Shown here: in pieces, positions 47,775-58,661 of the stretch
Numbering within the stretch: the first letter of the stretch is position 1
Layout of the letters: each line of letters starts with the position of its first letter
NCBI GenBank assembly: GCA_002946415.1
Contig: NJPS01000041.1
Location: 372,001-436,000, forward strand
DNA from: Rutstroemia sp. NJR-2017a BVV2
Lineage: Eukaryota > Ascomycota > Leotiomycetes > Helotiales > Rutstroemiaceae
Length of the DNA stretch: 64,000 nt
Direction: 5' to 3'
Translations under genes and position numbers: made by a program
Notes under the pieces: generated by a model
Database searches by the model: none
What the model was told of the DNA's origin: nothing
The model's input: the letters and a program-made list of their open reading frames with translations, nothing else

Positions 47775-48853
47775 CTATAATCTTGGTTCCAAGCCGATCG
47801 TCGAAGTGGAGGCACTTCCAGCACCCTTCATTCCCTTGGGTGCTAAGATGATGTTGTATTCGAGATCTAATTGTGCCTTGGGGTCGTTCTCGCGGGGCTT
47901 GAAGTCGACTACCAAGTCGGGCTTGACTGCGAAGACGGAGTCGGTGATGAGATATGGGTCGTCGTTGGGGTAGATTTGGGTTGTTACTGGCTTGTAGTCG
48001 TCGTGGGTGATCTGCAGGGAGAGGAGTTAGTATGGTTGATTGGCAAGGATGATGAAATGCGGGGAATTAGCTTACCATCAAATGGATGTGAGCAGGTCTC
48101 ATAGGATGACGGTCCAAAAGATTCAACAGAACACCAGCCGGCCCATCAGTAGGCAAAGAGTATGCGGTAGGATGTAAGCAGTAGAAGTGATATTGGCCAT
48201 TCTCATCAGTTCTGAATTTTCCTCTCAGGTTGTTATCGGATTGGTTTTCTGGGTCTTGGAAATCGTATTTTCCGTTCGCAGATGCTTGCCAGATGTCAAC
48301 AACGGTGTTGGGGACCGGCTTCTTGGAGATGAGATCGGTGACGGTGCCGTGCATGAGGGTTACTCGGCCACCTTCAGGAACGGGATCTTGCATGATGCTG
48401 CCGCCGAGAGGACGGAATGGAGCGTTGGGGCTCCAGAATGGGCCGAGAATGGAGGAGGAAGTGGGGATCTCGCCGGTTTCGGTCATGACTGCGTGGGCAA
48501 TTTCGTCGACGACGCTGTAAGATGTGTTAATTTTGATTGCAGGGTTGAACTGAGTCTTGCGAGACTTACGATTCCAGACCGAGAACATCTGATACTCTGT
48601 GGCCTTCATTTCTGACTGGTGTAGAAATTTGACCAATGCTGTTGACAAAGTGTACTCCGGCCATCCATTCATCAATGGTAAGTTCATTCTCTCGTGCGAA
48701 GTCGTGGATATGTCTGATCAAAGATCCCATAAGTTGTCTTGATCGAGGGTCGGTCTTGGGACCAATGGCGTTGATGACATTGGTTGTGAAGTTTGGGTCG
48801 AATCTCTCTTGACCGGGCTTTCTTGGTTGTGTGGCTTGTTCCTGAGCAGACAT
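47775..48853 (-). CDS. Intradiol ring-cleavage dioxygenase (catechol/hydroxyquinol 1,2-dioxygenase type)
   Basis: Non-haem Fe(III) enzyme that opens a catechol-type ring between the two hydroxyls, giving a cis,cis-muconate. Exons 48853-48570, 48514-48076 and 48011-47775 give 319 aa. The N-terminal helical dimerisation domain found only in catechol/hydroxyquinol enzymes is present ([34 protein letters not shown]). The catalytic domain has [29 protein letters not shown] (Tyr ligand), [20 protein letters not shown] (Tyr ligand) and [11 protein letters not shown] (His ligands). No signal peptide, so cytosolic, unlike secreted fungal intradiol enzymes. Divergent from the lactonizing-enzyme gene 800 bp away. 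Confidence 0.88.
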
Positions 48854-49652
48854 TTTGAAGGTTGTTTAGATGTATTATCCAAGAATCGAGGGTATATTGC
48901 AAAGGTAGAGATGCTGGTGACTGTGTAGACAGATAGAGAAGAATGGACTGAGTAGATGAGGTTGGGATCGGAGTCGCAACGAGGGAGGAGCTACTTATAT
49001 ATCAAAAGCAGATAGGTCACTTTCTTACCTTCGCGAACGTCTCTCGACGTAGGCCTGCAGTAGCACGTACATACTCCGTAACATGCGCCATGCTGGTACT
49101 CGTACGGCGTTTGGTCAACCCCTCCTGGGTGACGGTAATTTACTCGGCTCTTAGGGCGATTCGCGTATCTCGGAATTGACTATCGGTAACCTGGGAAATG
49201 TCACGAGACTGGCGGGTGTATCTTTTCCCACAGTTCTGTCAAATTTAGCTCCGTAATTGAGGTAATGTGATTCGCTGTCCGTAGCTTGTACTGTTTTAAC
49301 ATTCGACACAGACCTCAGACTATTCATCGCTTACATTTTACCTTCAGATGATTTGGTTAGTGAAATCCCATCTGCTTGGGAGCTGCGCGAAGTGGACTGT
49401 TGTGAGGAAAATGGAGAGGCGGGAAAGTCTTTTGCCGCTTTTTCCTTCCGTGCTTTTTGTCCCCAGATTTCGCCCCGCACTCCCTGGATTTCCGGCCCCG
49501 CCATACGGCAATCAGAGCGAACAACCAGGGGAAATAGATGTTGTGTAATGTTCACTATGACAACAAGACACATGTCGCCGTGTCTGAAGATACTCAGACA
49601 CTTTCTTGGATAGAGTGACTATTGCCAGATCCAAGCTCGTTTGACTTTGCGC
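48854..49652. promoter_or_regulatory. Shared divergent promoter of the ring-cleavage pathway genes
   Basis: About 800 bp between the dioxygenase (-) and lactonizing enzyme (+). A TATATAA on the minus strand (49001-48995) lies 142 bp upstream of the dioxygenase start. GC-rich CCGGCCCCGCC is at about 49492-49502. No known operator is assigned. Confidence 0.55.
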
Positions 49653-50962
49653 ATGTTTAGGAGCTCTGCCGCTCGACGACTCCGGCTTCATCCTTCGTTC
49701 CAATCCAGAAGAATGATTCACCATTTGATGGTGGGAACATGGACCCCGCCAGGTGCCATTTTCACTATCGCGTTCGATGATGAAGCGTTGACTTTGAAAT
49801 TGATCAAGAGAACACCAATTCCTGAAGACGAGCCCATATCTTGGATGACCTTTGATGTCAGTATAACTCGCTTTTAGCTGTTCTCCCGGTCAATTGCTTA
49901 TTCCTGTTTGTGTAGCATGCGAAGAAGAATATCTACGGAGCTTCGATGAAGAAGTGGTCATGTCATTCTGTCGCAAGCCCTTCAGAGATCCAACATGTGG
50001 CTTCACATCCGATGGGAGGAGATCGTAAGTTAATCGTTCTCTGCAGCAGCAATTCAATGGATCTAACAAAACTCTATAGCATCCGCCGCGAAAGCAGATA
50101 CGAGAACGAGAGCGATATTCTTATTAGCTGCGAAGAAGCCTCCATATAACGTATACGCGAATCCATTCTACGAACATGCGGGATATGGAAATGTCTTCTC
50201 CGTCGACAAGAACGGAGCACTGGAGAAGAATGTCCAGAATTATGAATACAGCCCGAAATCTGCCATACATGGAATGGTTTTTGATGCTGAGGAGGAATAT
50301 CTATACTCGGCGGATATGTGGGCAAACAAAGTATGGACACACAGGAAGGACAAGGAAACCGGGCTTCTTGAACTGGTCGGAAGTGTGGACGCGCCGCAGC
50401 CTGGAGATCACCCTAGATGGGTTGAAATCCACCCAGGTGGAAAGTATCTCTATGCCCTGAATGAGGCTGGGAATAACTTGGCTGTCTATGTGATTGATGA
50501 GAAGACGCATCTTCCAGTATTCACACACATCACATATCCATTAGTGCCTCCAGGTGAGAATCTCTTCTGCCATACACCTCCGTTGGATGCTAATGAAATA
50601 ACCTAGGAGTCCGAAACCTCAAACTTTACCGTTCCGACGTGGTATTCATGTCTCACAGCGGAAAATATCTATTTGCAACATCTCGCTCCAACGATTTCAA
50701 AGTGACTGGCTACATAGCAGTTTTCAAACTCGGCCCAGCCGGTAATATCGAAAGGCAGATATGTTTGAACCCCACACCAACAAGCGGAGGGCATTCGAAT
50801 GCGGTCAGTCCCTGTCCATGGACGGATGAATGGTTGGCCTTGACAGATGATCAAGATGGAGGATTGGAAATTTATAGATGGCACGAGGAGTTTCTGTGTA
50901 GGGTCGCGAGAATTGATATCCCAGAACCTGGATTTGGCATGAATGCTATTTGGTATGACTGA
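49653..50962 (+). CDS. Muconate-lactonizing enzyme, beta-propeller type (carboxy-cis,cis-muconate cyclase-like)
   Basis: Seven-bladed-propeller lactonase family whose Neurospora member cyclises 3-carboxy-cis,cis-muconate. Eukaryotes use this fold in the beta-ketoadipate pathway. Exons 49653-49856, 49916-50024, 50080-50553 and 50607-50962 give 380 aa. Family landmarks are HHLMVGTWTPPGAIFTIAFD, MTFDHAKKNIYGASMKKWS, YANPFYEHAGYGNVFSVD, GDHPRWVEIHPGGKYLYALN, HSGKYLFATSRSN and FGMNAIWYD. The body starts at Met21. The 20 residues before it (MFRSSAARRLRLHPSFQSRR) are Arg/Ser-rich without acid. It may act on cis,cis-muconate rather than the carboxylated form, given the catechol-type dioxygenase next door. 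Confidence 0.85.
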
Positions 50963-51458
50963 TAGATATATATACATAGCATAGACATATATATAGTGTA
51001 GAAATATATGATTGATGAATTGGCATACTCGCCGGCGTGAATGTTTCTTATCTTGCGACATGCCGCCTTTCGGGCCCGAATCCAAAATTCGAGGCGGTCC
51101 GTGCATCTGTCATCGTCTTTTAACTGCTCCCGCATGAGCCACTTACGAAAGTCCACCAGCATCCCCACACACCAAGAATTACCGTTCCTCTAACCGCATC
51201 ACTCCCACATACGCACCACCTTACGATCAAAATGGGGTGAAGCACGAGATGGCGGGGCAATCGGGACCGATTTACGGCTGTGACGGTTAAGCCTTCTGCC
51301 CTTCCTATCGACCCCTCCGAATCTTCAACGAGTTCACTTCGATGTTGACAACCCTTCTACCTTCTTGTCGAAAGCATTAGCATTCACTCCAACTGCCCAC
51401 TTAGCCTTTGCAAAGTTACAACCCCTCCTGCAGCAACAAACTATCTAGAATAGCAATC
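50963..51458. other. Intergenic, upstream of the fusion hydrolase
   Basis: No gene. TATA-rich run (50965-51010) after the lactonizing-enzyme stop, and a pyrimidine/CA-rich leader before 51459. Confidence 0.5.
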
Positions 51459-53147
51459 ATGGCGCCAACACCAGGGGTCCTCTATGTTACTATGCAACCG
51501 CAAGACAGTCTCCCTTCCGCTCAGTTCCACGATTGGTACAACAACGAACACGGCCCTCTACGTCTGCGGCTCCCATTTGTATCCAATGGCTTCCGCTATC
51601 GTGCAACTGATATCTCGTCTTCAAGCCCGGCATCAGCATCGCATCCAGAATGGATGGCTGTCTACGACGTTACCGACATGTCTGCCATGAACACAGACAC
51701 CTACCTGCGTCTTCGCGGACCTGAAGTGAAAACAGAGCGTGAGAAGCAAACAATGGCACAAATCAAGGTGGATAGGAAACTATTCGACTATATCACTGGG
51801 CGGGAGATTGACGGATATAAAAAAGTTGAGGAAATTGGGTACGAGGAGGGGAACATCATTCTCGCTGTTACAGCTGAGATAGAGGCAGAGATGGAAGAAG
51901 AATTTAACAAATGGTCAGACGAAGAACATCTTCCGATGTTATCCAAAATTCCTGGCTGGAGAAGAACCAGACGTTTCGTTACAAGTAGTATACTTGAGGG
52001 CAAAGAAGGAAAAGAATACTTGGCAATCCACGAATTTGCACCGGAAAATGGGATTGGAGGCTCGGAACAGCAAGCTGCGACATCGACTGAATGGAGCAAG
52101 AAGATGATTGAGAAAGCTATGAAATCAAGGAAATTAAGGAAATACGACCTTTACTACACATTCGGTCCCGCACCCCGCGATATCTCCAATTTCTCGGAAT
52201 CTTACTCTACAGATTGGTCCTCAATCGATGGCAAAACGCATACCGGCCCCAACACTCTCGTCTCAGGCGGCTTCATCGAATCATATGTCACCACCTCAGA
52301 CGGCGTTTCTCTACCCTACCGCCTCGAAGGTTCACCAGACCCCAACGCTCCCCTCATAGTCCTCAGCAACTCCATCCTCGTAACCCACTCAATCTGGACG
52401 CCATTCATTAAAGCCTTTCTTTCCAATCCCTCCAATCATTCCAAATACCGCATCCTCCGCTACAACACCCGCGGCCGCACCTCCGCCGCCGGTTCCCTCC
52501 CCGTAACCATCGATCTCCTCGCCTCAGACCTCATCTCCATCCTCGACGCCATCCGCGTCCCCCAAGCAGCTTGTCTCATCGGAGTCTCCCTCGGCGGCAT
52601 CACCGTCCTGAACACCGCGCTCAAATACCCTCACCGAGTCGCATCATTCATCGCATGCGACACCAACGCGTTCGCTCCCCCCTCGAACCCGAAAGCTTGG
52701 GATGAACGCATCGAGATGGCGCGCAAGCAGGGCATCACGTCTCAATCCACGGGCGAAAAGATCGTAGGTTCCGAGCTGGCGGAAATAACGACACGGCGCT
52801 GGTTCGTGGATGAGAACTACAAAGACCCGGTGCTTAAAGAACGCTTCGAGGAGGTAAAGAAGATGGTTGAGGAGAATAGTCTAGAGGGCTTTGAGAAGGG
52901 GGTGAAGGCGTTGTATGAATATGATGTTCGTAGCGAGATGGGAGATGCGGAGGTGAAGAAGGGGTTGTTTGTCGTGGGGGGCAGTGATGGCGTGTTGCCG
53001 AAGACGATGAAGGATATGGCGGGGAGTTATAGGGGGAAGGAGGGAGGTGTGGAATGTGTGGTTGTGGAGGGGGCGGGACATTTGCCGATGGTGGAGAGGC
53101 CGACGGAGTTTGCGGGGGTGGTGGAGGGGTTTTTGGGGAGAGCGTAG
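51459..53147 (+). CDS. Fusion: duplicated dimeric alpha+beta-barrel (EthD-like) module + 3-oxoadipate enol-lactonase-like hydrolase
   Basis: Single exon, 562 aa. Residues 1-240 hold two ferredoxin-like repeats. Repeat 1 has FHDWYNNEHGPLRL with His31. Repeat 2 has FNKWSDEEHLPMLSKIPGW with His157. Both keep the W-x3-EH-x-P core of EthD/dimeric alpha+beta-barrel proteins. Residues about 285-562 are an alpha/beta hydrolase like PcaD enol-lactonase: VLSNSILVTHSIWTPF, LRYNTRGRTSA, nucleophile Ser377 in GVSLGG, Asp510 in GGSDG and His541 in GAGHLPMVERP. PcaD hydrolyses beta-ketoadipate enol-lactone. Muconolactone and methylmuconolactone isomerases also use the dimeric barrel fold, so the N-terminus could supply the preceding isomerisation. 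Start codon context is ATCATGGCG; an upstream non-ATG extension is ignored. Confidence 0.82.
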   Translation: MAPTPGVLYVTMQPQDSLPSAQFHDWYNNEHGPLRLRLPFVSNGFRYRATDISSSSPASASHPEWMAVYDVTDMSAMNTDTYLRLRGPEVKTEREKQTMAQIKVDRKLFDYITGREIDGYKKVEEIGYEEGNIILAVTAEIEAEMEEEFNKWSDEEHLPMLSKIPGWRRTRRFVTSSILEGKEGKEYLAIHEFAPENGIGGSEQQAATSTEWSKKMIEKAMKSRKLRKYDLYYTFGPAPRDISNFSESYSTDWSSIDGKTHTGPNTLVSGGFIESYVTTSDGVSLPYRLEGSPDPNAPLIVLSNSILVTHSIWTPFIKAFLSNPSNHSKYRILRYNTRGRTSAAGSLPVTIDLLASDLISILDAIRVPQAACLIGVSLGGITVLNTALKYPHRVASFIACDTNAFAPPSNPKAWDERIEMARKQGITSQSTGEKIVGSELAEITTRRWFVDENYKDPVLKERFEEVKKMVEENSLEGFEKGVKALYEYDVRSEMGDAEVKKGLFVVGGSDGVLPKTMKDMAGSYRGKEGGVECVVVEGAGHLPMVERPTEFAGVVEGFLGRA

Positions 53148-53381
53148 GTGGTGGTTCTTGGTGAGATGTGTAGTGGAATATGATATGATGATAAAAGATA
53201 GTAAAATCCACAGGATACTTGAAAGGTCGAATTGGACTTCATAGGAGAGGCTCTCCGGCGCAGAAACAGAATGGAGCAATAGACACACATTTTCACTGCT
53301 TCAAGAATTGAATACGAGATCCATGTATTATGTATAAATTATCTGACCCACCCAGCTCAACCCACCCTAACCCACCCCACC

Positions 53382-56300
53382 TCACCTCGTATACCTAGCC
53401 GGCATCTTCCCCCTCGCTCTCCTCGTCCTCCTCACCACCCCCTCCTCCTCATCCTCCTCCTCATCCCCATCCCTATCCCCATCCCCATCCACCTCCTCAT
53501 CCACATCCCTCATCTCCACATCCTCATCTTCGTTTGCTCTTGGGTGAAACGTATCATCATCCTCAACACTATCCTTCACGATAAAAGCGCGGAGATCGAA
53601 ATCCTCATCCTCATCATCATCTCCACCCTGTTCTTCTTTCACCTCCTCATCTTCATCCTCCCTAAATCTCCTCTTCCGTCTCCTCCCTTCACTCCCCATA
53701 GCCGTAGCCGTAGGCGCCACAGCCGTCGTCGGAAGCGGCCCCACCAACCCCGCCATCTTCCTCGCCTTACCCTTCGGCCGTCCCCTCTTCCTCCCCGTCC
53801 CCGTCTTCGATGCCTTCCCCCCCACCCCCTCCTCCACCATCTCCCTAACCTTCTTCCTCCTCCCCCTCTTCCCCGCCAACCCATCCAACACCTCCAAATC
53901 CCTCTCCCCCTCCACCACCCCCTTCTTCTTCCCCTCGCCCTTCGCCCTCGGCATCTTAACCTTCGCCCCCTTCCTCCCTTTCCCGCCACCTTCCTCCTCT
54001 CCCAGCACCTTATCCAAACCATGCCTCTCCGCAAACTTCCTTCCGTAATTAAAAAACAGCTCTTCCCCAACCGCAATATCCCTCGTCGCCGAGAACCGAA
54101 TCCGATGCTCGCCGCCCACCCACAGAATCTTCGCTTCGCAGTTCAGCCCGTGTTTTTCTGTCTCCGCGTGGTTGATAAACCGCGTTTTATTGCCCAGCCG
54201 CGCGGCGTCCACACACCATTCTTTGTTGAGATCGAAGAGGAAAGACAGGTATTTGCGGTCGTAAATCATACCCCTCCTCTCGGCCTCCGCACCGCTGATC
54301 ACTTCCCCGCAGTACTCGCCCAAGTAGTCGCCTTTTCGTACTGGTTCCCCGACGAAGAGACCGTAGCCCACCCCAGAGAGAAGCGAGCGCCCGATGATAA
54401 GTTTCTTCGAAATACCCCTCTGCAGCGCGACATTCTGACACCCGTGGTTGAACAGCTCGTCATTATTCCGATTATCTGGATCGATTCTGGGGATAGCGCC
54501 ACAGCTTTTGCACAGCGGTCCGCATTCGCGGTTCATACGGATACAAATACACGTATCAGATACACAAGCCAAGCCCCTCGCATGGCACGAACACCCGGTA
54601 TACCGTCTGGAGCAATCATCCGGACACGAGCAGAAATTCTCGCAGAGGAGGTTGTTCTTCACGCAGTAGCAGTCTCGCGTGCATGGACCTTCGTGGTGGC
54701 ATGGGTTGGCTTGGCTGCGCTCTTGGTGCAGGTGTGCGATGGTGTTTTCTTCCCAGTCATGCTTGAGGGTTTTGCTGCGCGGGTCGTACCAGTCTGTTCG
54801 ACGGGCTTTGCCGACGGGGTAGGGTTTTGTGATGCGTGGGGCGGAGTGGAGGATTTGGGTGGCGATTTCGATGCATGGTTTGTCGAGGAAGACGGAGAGA
54901 CGGCAGGGGAGGTTGCTTTTGGGTTTGAGGGTTAGTAAGATGTTTTGGAGGGTGGAGTCTTCTTCTGCGGTCCATTTGAAAGGGGGGTAGTCGGGTTTTA
55001 GTATGTGACAATGAGGCCCGCATGGTTCGCTGGAGATTTGGTTGATGTTTTTGGGATTCCAAGCTTCTTCGTTGTCGCGTTCTCGTACGAGGTGTTTTCG
55101 GAGGGTGTCTTCATAGTGCATAGATAGTCGTTCCCATGAGTATTCATACTCAGGTTTACTTGACTCGTCAGAATCCGAGTCATCCGAATCATCTGTGGAT
55201 TCGTTCTTGTAGATCTCGCGAAACGCGTATTCGCCATGAGTAGGACAGCATAACGCATGACATACAAGACACTCGAATCCAGTTGTTGTCCCAAGTCGGT
55301 CAGCAGTCGGGTTCCCGATGTTTTTGGGGCTGCTTTGAGGTACATGGTTTATCATTTCCATGAGCTCTTTCACACGCGTCTTAGGTAGGACGACTTCTTC
55401 CAGTTCTATATCAAAGCAACTGGAAAAAGCATCGGCAAAGTTTTTAGCTGTTTGCACGATCGAAGGAGAGAGACTGCCCCCTAGTACTTTCACTATCGCC
55501 TTCTTGTCTTTCTTGCGCATCTGTATCTGGTCGCTGCTGTTTTCCAAGAAATATCGAGTGAGCACAGAGTCATCAAAGCCCATGTCGAGCTCTTCTAACC
55601 AAGTGCTCAGATATTCCCTGAGCCTGGAAATAGTCTCTGCTTTTCTGGGATCGGAATTTCGGCCTATAAATGCCTCGTCTAGCTCTTTGACGAAGTCATC
55701 CATGGGCCCATCGGACTTCTCATATCCCCCACCTACCAAGGGCACAAACTTTAGATCTTCATTATCCGCAATCAGATGATTGCGCTTGACGTTTGTGTGA
55801 TGATTAAATTTGGGCACTCGCTCCACACCGCCATCCCCTATGAGTGTAACTGGTAAGTAGGTGGATGTTCTGACGCCTTTCTTCTTCCCTGACTAGTGAT
55901 TATAAGCAAAGTGTAAAAATTTATGTTAGAAGCATCTTACGTATGTATCCCATCTAATCATCTCAGGTTGACTTGTTGCCGACTGTTCGTCTTTCATATT
56001 CGCAAATGGGTTTTCATCATCGTCGAACTCTGTGTTGATAGTCGACTGTGATTTTCTCATCTGTGCGAGAGCAAACCTCACATAGGTAGCATGATCTTCC
56101 ACCATGGAGAGCTCAAGAGTTTCCAATCTCTGTTTGATTGACTCGACGGAAGCGTGTTGTTTTGTGCCTTGGGAGCCACCTAGCTCGGGTACTTTCTCCT
56201 GTGCCATTGGCTCCGCCGATGGTTCTGTAGCTCTTTTTTCACGGTTCTCCAGAAGACGTCTTACTAAAGGGGATGCAGTGTTGATGGATGATTGTGATGC

Positions 56301-57650
56301 CTGTTCGACAGTTTCCACAACCTTTTCCTTTGTGGATGATGAATCAGTCTCCCGTCTATCAAGACGATTGGGTGTGCCGCTTTTTGATTTTGAAGACGCA
56401 TTTCTCGCATGCTCCAAATGGTTATCTTCGATGCCGTCTCCAACTCCAGTGGTTACCGAATCTCGCTTTTGATTTTCCCGAGTTTGCGAATCCAGACCTT
56501 GAACTGACTTTGACTGCTTTGTAATTGGTGAAACTGCAGCTGCTGTTTCTCGCTGCTCATCATGATTCATCTCAGCTGCCTTCGCGAGCTGAGCAGCTTC
56601 TTTCTGTGCTTGTTTCTGGGCCTCCCATTTCGGCCCAAATCTACGTCCTCCCCATGAGAATTTTGGTTGCACAATAGGACTCTGTTGAGCTTTGCTTCCA
56701 AGATGCAGTAGATTGGATTTCTCTGCGGCATGCGGAGATTGTTTGATTACTGGTGAGCGATTGGGTATAACGGGGCTGGCTGGGCAAGGAGCATTAGCCA
56801 AAGAAGTCATTCTTGGAGATTGTTCCGATGTACTGCTGGGTCTTGCAACAGGTTGAGAATGAGTGCCCTGCAATGAACCGGCGCTTGTCAACGTTTGACG
56901 AGAAGGGGTTGTCGAGGAAGTCGTCGATGAAGTTGTCGTTGTCGTTGAGGCTTGCTTGTCTTTCTGGGACTGACCCGTAATAAGGATAGGTGGAGAGACA
57001 GGGAAATCTTTTGCTACAGTTGCTCCATCGCTAATTAAGGGATTCAGCAATGATCCCAATTTTGGCATCTCATGGCGAACGAAATTAGAATTTGTAGCAA
57101 TTGAAGCGGCTAGATTAGACACTGCAGGTTTTCGCAAAGAATTGCTAACAGTAGGCGACCCAACGGAACCGTTTTTAGAACTCTTTCTTGAATTTGACGA
57201 ATTTGATGCTGTTTTGCGTGCAGTGCCCTGTTTTGGAGCCACACCGTTTGTTCCACCACGGAAGGAGATGGACTCGAGAGGTGTGCGGCTCGGTGGATCG
57301 TTTTGCACCCTGTCATTTTCAACTCTGGGAGGAATTTCTATGGGTTTTGTTGGAACTGAAGGTTCCTCGGAATCGGAGAGCTCAATAACCCGAGGCACAG
57401 CTAACCGTCTGACTTCATTGGGAGGATCCGAGTCGGAGTCGTCAATAGTCAGATCTACGTATTGCGGCACGGATTTTCGCGGTTTGCCATTTCTTCGTCC
57501 ACTGTCATTTCTCGCCCCGGCAAAATCCATTCTGTTCCCACTGATCTGAGATCGCTGCATTTTTCGAACTTGGTCCTGAGTGCGTTCACGTTCAACCCTT
57601 TTTTCAACGTCGTCCAAACCGAATTCCGTCCTGCGCCTTGATGTTGCCAC
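53382..57650 (-). CDS. KMT6: Histone H3K27 methyltransferase KMT6 / EZH2 (PRC2 catalytic subunit)
   Basis: Catalytic subunit of Polycomb repressive complex 2, which trimethylates H3K27 and silences facultative heterochromatin, including many fungal metabolite clusters. Exons 57650-55941 and 55892-53382 give 1406 aa. The intron (48 bp) uses GTAAGA..ACTAG; the downstream CAG would break frame. Residues 1-570 are disordered (Ser/Thr/Pro, TTTTTSSTTSSTT). Then come a helical SANT-like part, a CXC domain (about 968-1035: CHHEGPCTRDCYC, CSCHARGLACVSDTCIC) and a SET domain (about 1065-1190: GRSLLSGVGYGLFVGE, NKTRFINH, GEELFFNYG). The post-SET tail of about 200 residues is basic then very acidic, with AT-hook-like KRGRPKGKARK. 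The canonical NHS motif reads NHA at 1144-1146, followed by a longer loop. Confidence 0.9.
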
Positions 57651-58661
57651 CGACGACTAACAAAGGCTTCCTGTCCGAGACTTCTCCGGTCTCATTCTGC
57701 CCAGACCGATGGGTGTCCCAGGTTTGGAAGAACGTATGAAGGTGAAAGGAAAACAAATCTGAAGTAACGTGATTCGGTTGGAAAAGTGAAGCACCACGTG
57801 CAAGCAGAGTACCTAGTTGTGTAAAGCGAGAAGAGATTCCAACGACAAATTACAGTGCGCGTTAAGGAGAACACACGAAGAAAAGAATGTGAGTTGACAG
57901 ACAGGGAATATCCGAGATAAATGGTGATGGTTATCAACGGATAGCTTCAATGTGAAAAGGAGACGACGATTAATTAATGGTTCTGCGGTGATGTAAGGTT
58001 AGAGTTAGTTTTGGTGTTCCTGACCCAAGAAGGTCAACGCGATTTGAATGCCGTCGCGTTTTCTGTGGTTGTGCTGCTGCTTTAAGGATTAGCTTTAACT
58101 GCAGGCATGCGCACGGAACAAGTAGTCAGTTTGATGGACCGCCGGACCTTGATATTGACATTGTTTGTACGAAGTAATAGCAGTCTTTCCAATCTTGCCG
58201 GTGCCGATAAAATCACTGTCCGGGACGTATCGTTATATCTCTTTTGCTTTCTTCATATGAAGAGCCTGAGGGACATAGTATGACTATGACCGTAATTACT
58301 GTTCTCATACTATGCTATAACTATATCTCTCATACAGCATCACCAGGGTACCTTGCTTCATCCTCGCGTAGGTATTCCCCAAGTTGTAAAGGGGTTTACT
58401 CAGCGAGCTCAGTAGTTAGCTAGGCGCCATATTTATATTCGATGTTACGCTCGATGGCTGCACCTCCTCGCCGCTTTTCGGCAATCAGATATGGAGTTAG
58501 TTGCCCCGCTATCCGCGATCTGGTCCCGCTCATTCCAGTCTTTTGATTTCTTTCGCATGCTACAAACTACCTTCTACATCCTACATACAATTTTCATAGT
58601 CATTGTAGTAACGACAATTCACAGATCTAATATCGCGAAGATTCAACTCAACTAAAATACC
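57651..58661. promoter_or_regulatory. Divergent intergenic region, KMT6 / PNPOx-like gene
   Basis: About 1 kb without a gene. 58380-58520 contains GC-rich words, and 58600-58660 is a CA/AT-rich leader. No operator was recognised. Confidence 0.5.

Noticed and set aside
53544..54935. 463-codon plus-strand ORF
   Set aside because: Antisense to the SET/CXC region of KMT6; it is long only because the coding strand is purine-rich and lacks antisense stops.
55882..55940. CAG acceptor a few bases inside the KMT6 second exon
   Set aside because: It shifts the frame; the upstream TAG acceptor keeps the frame of the downstream protein.
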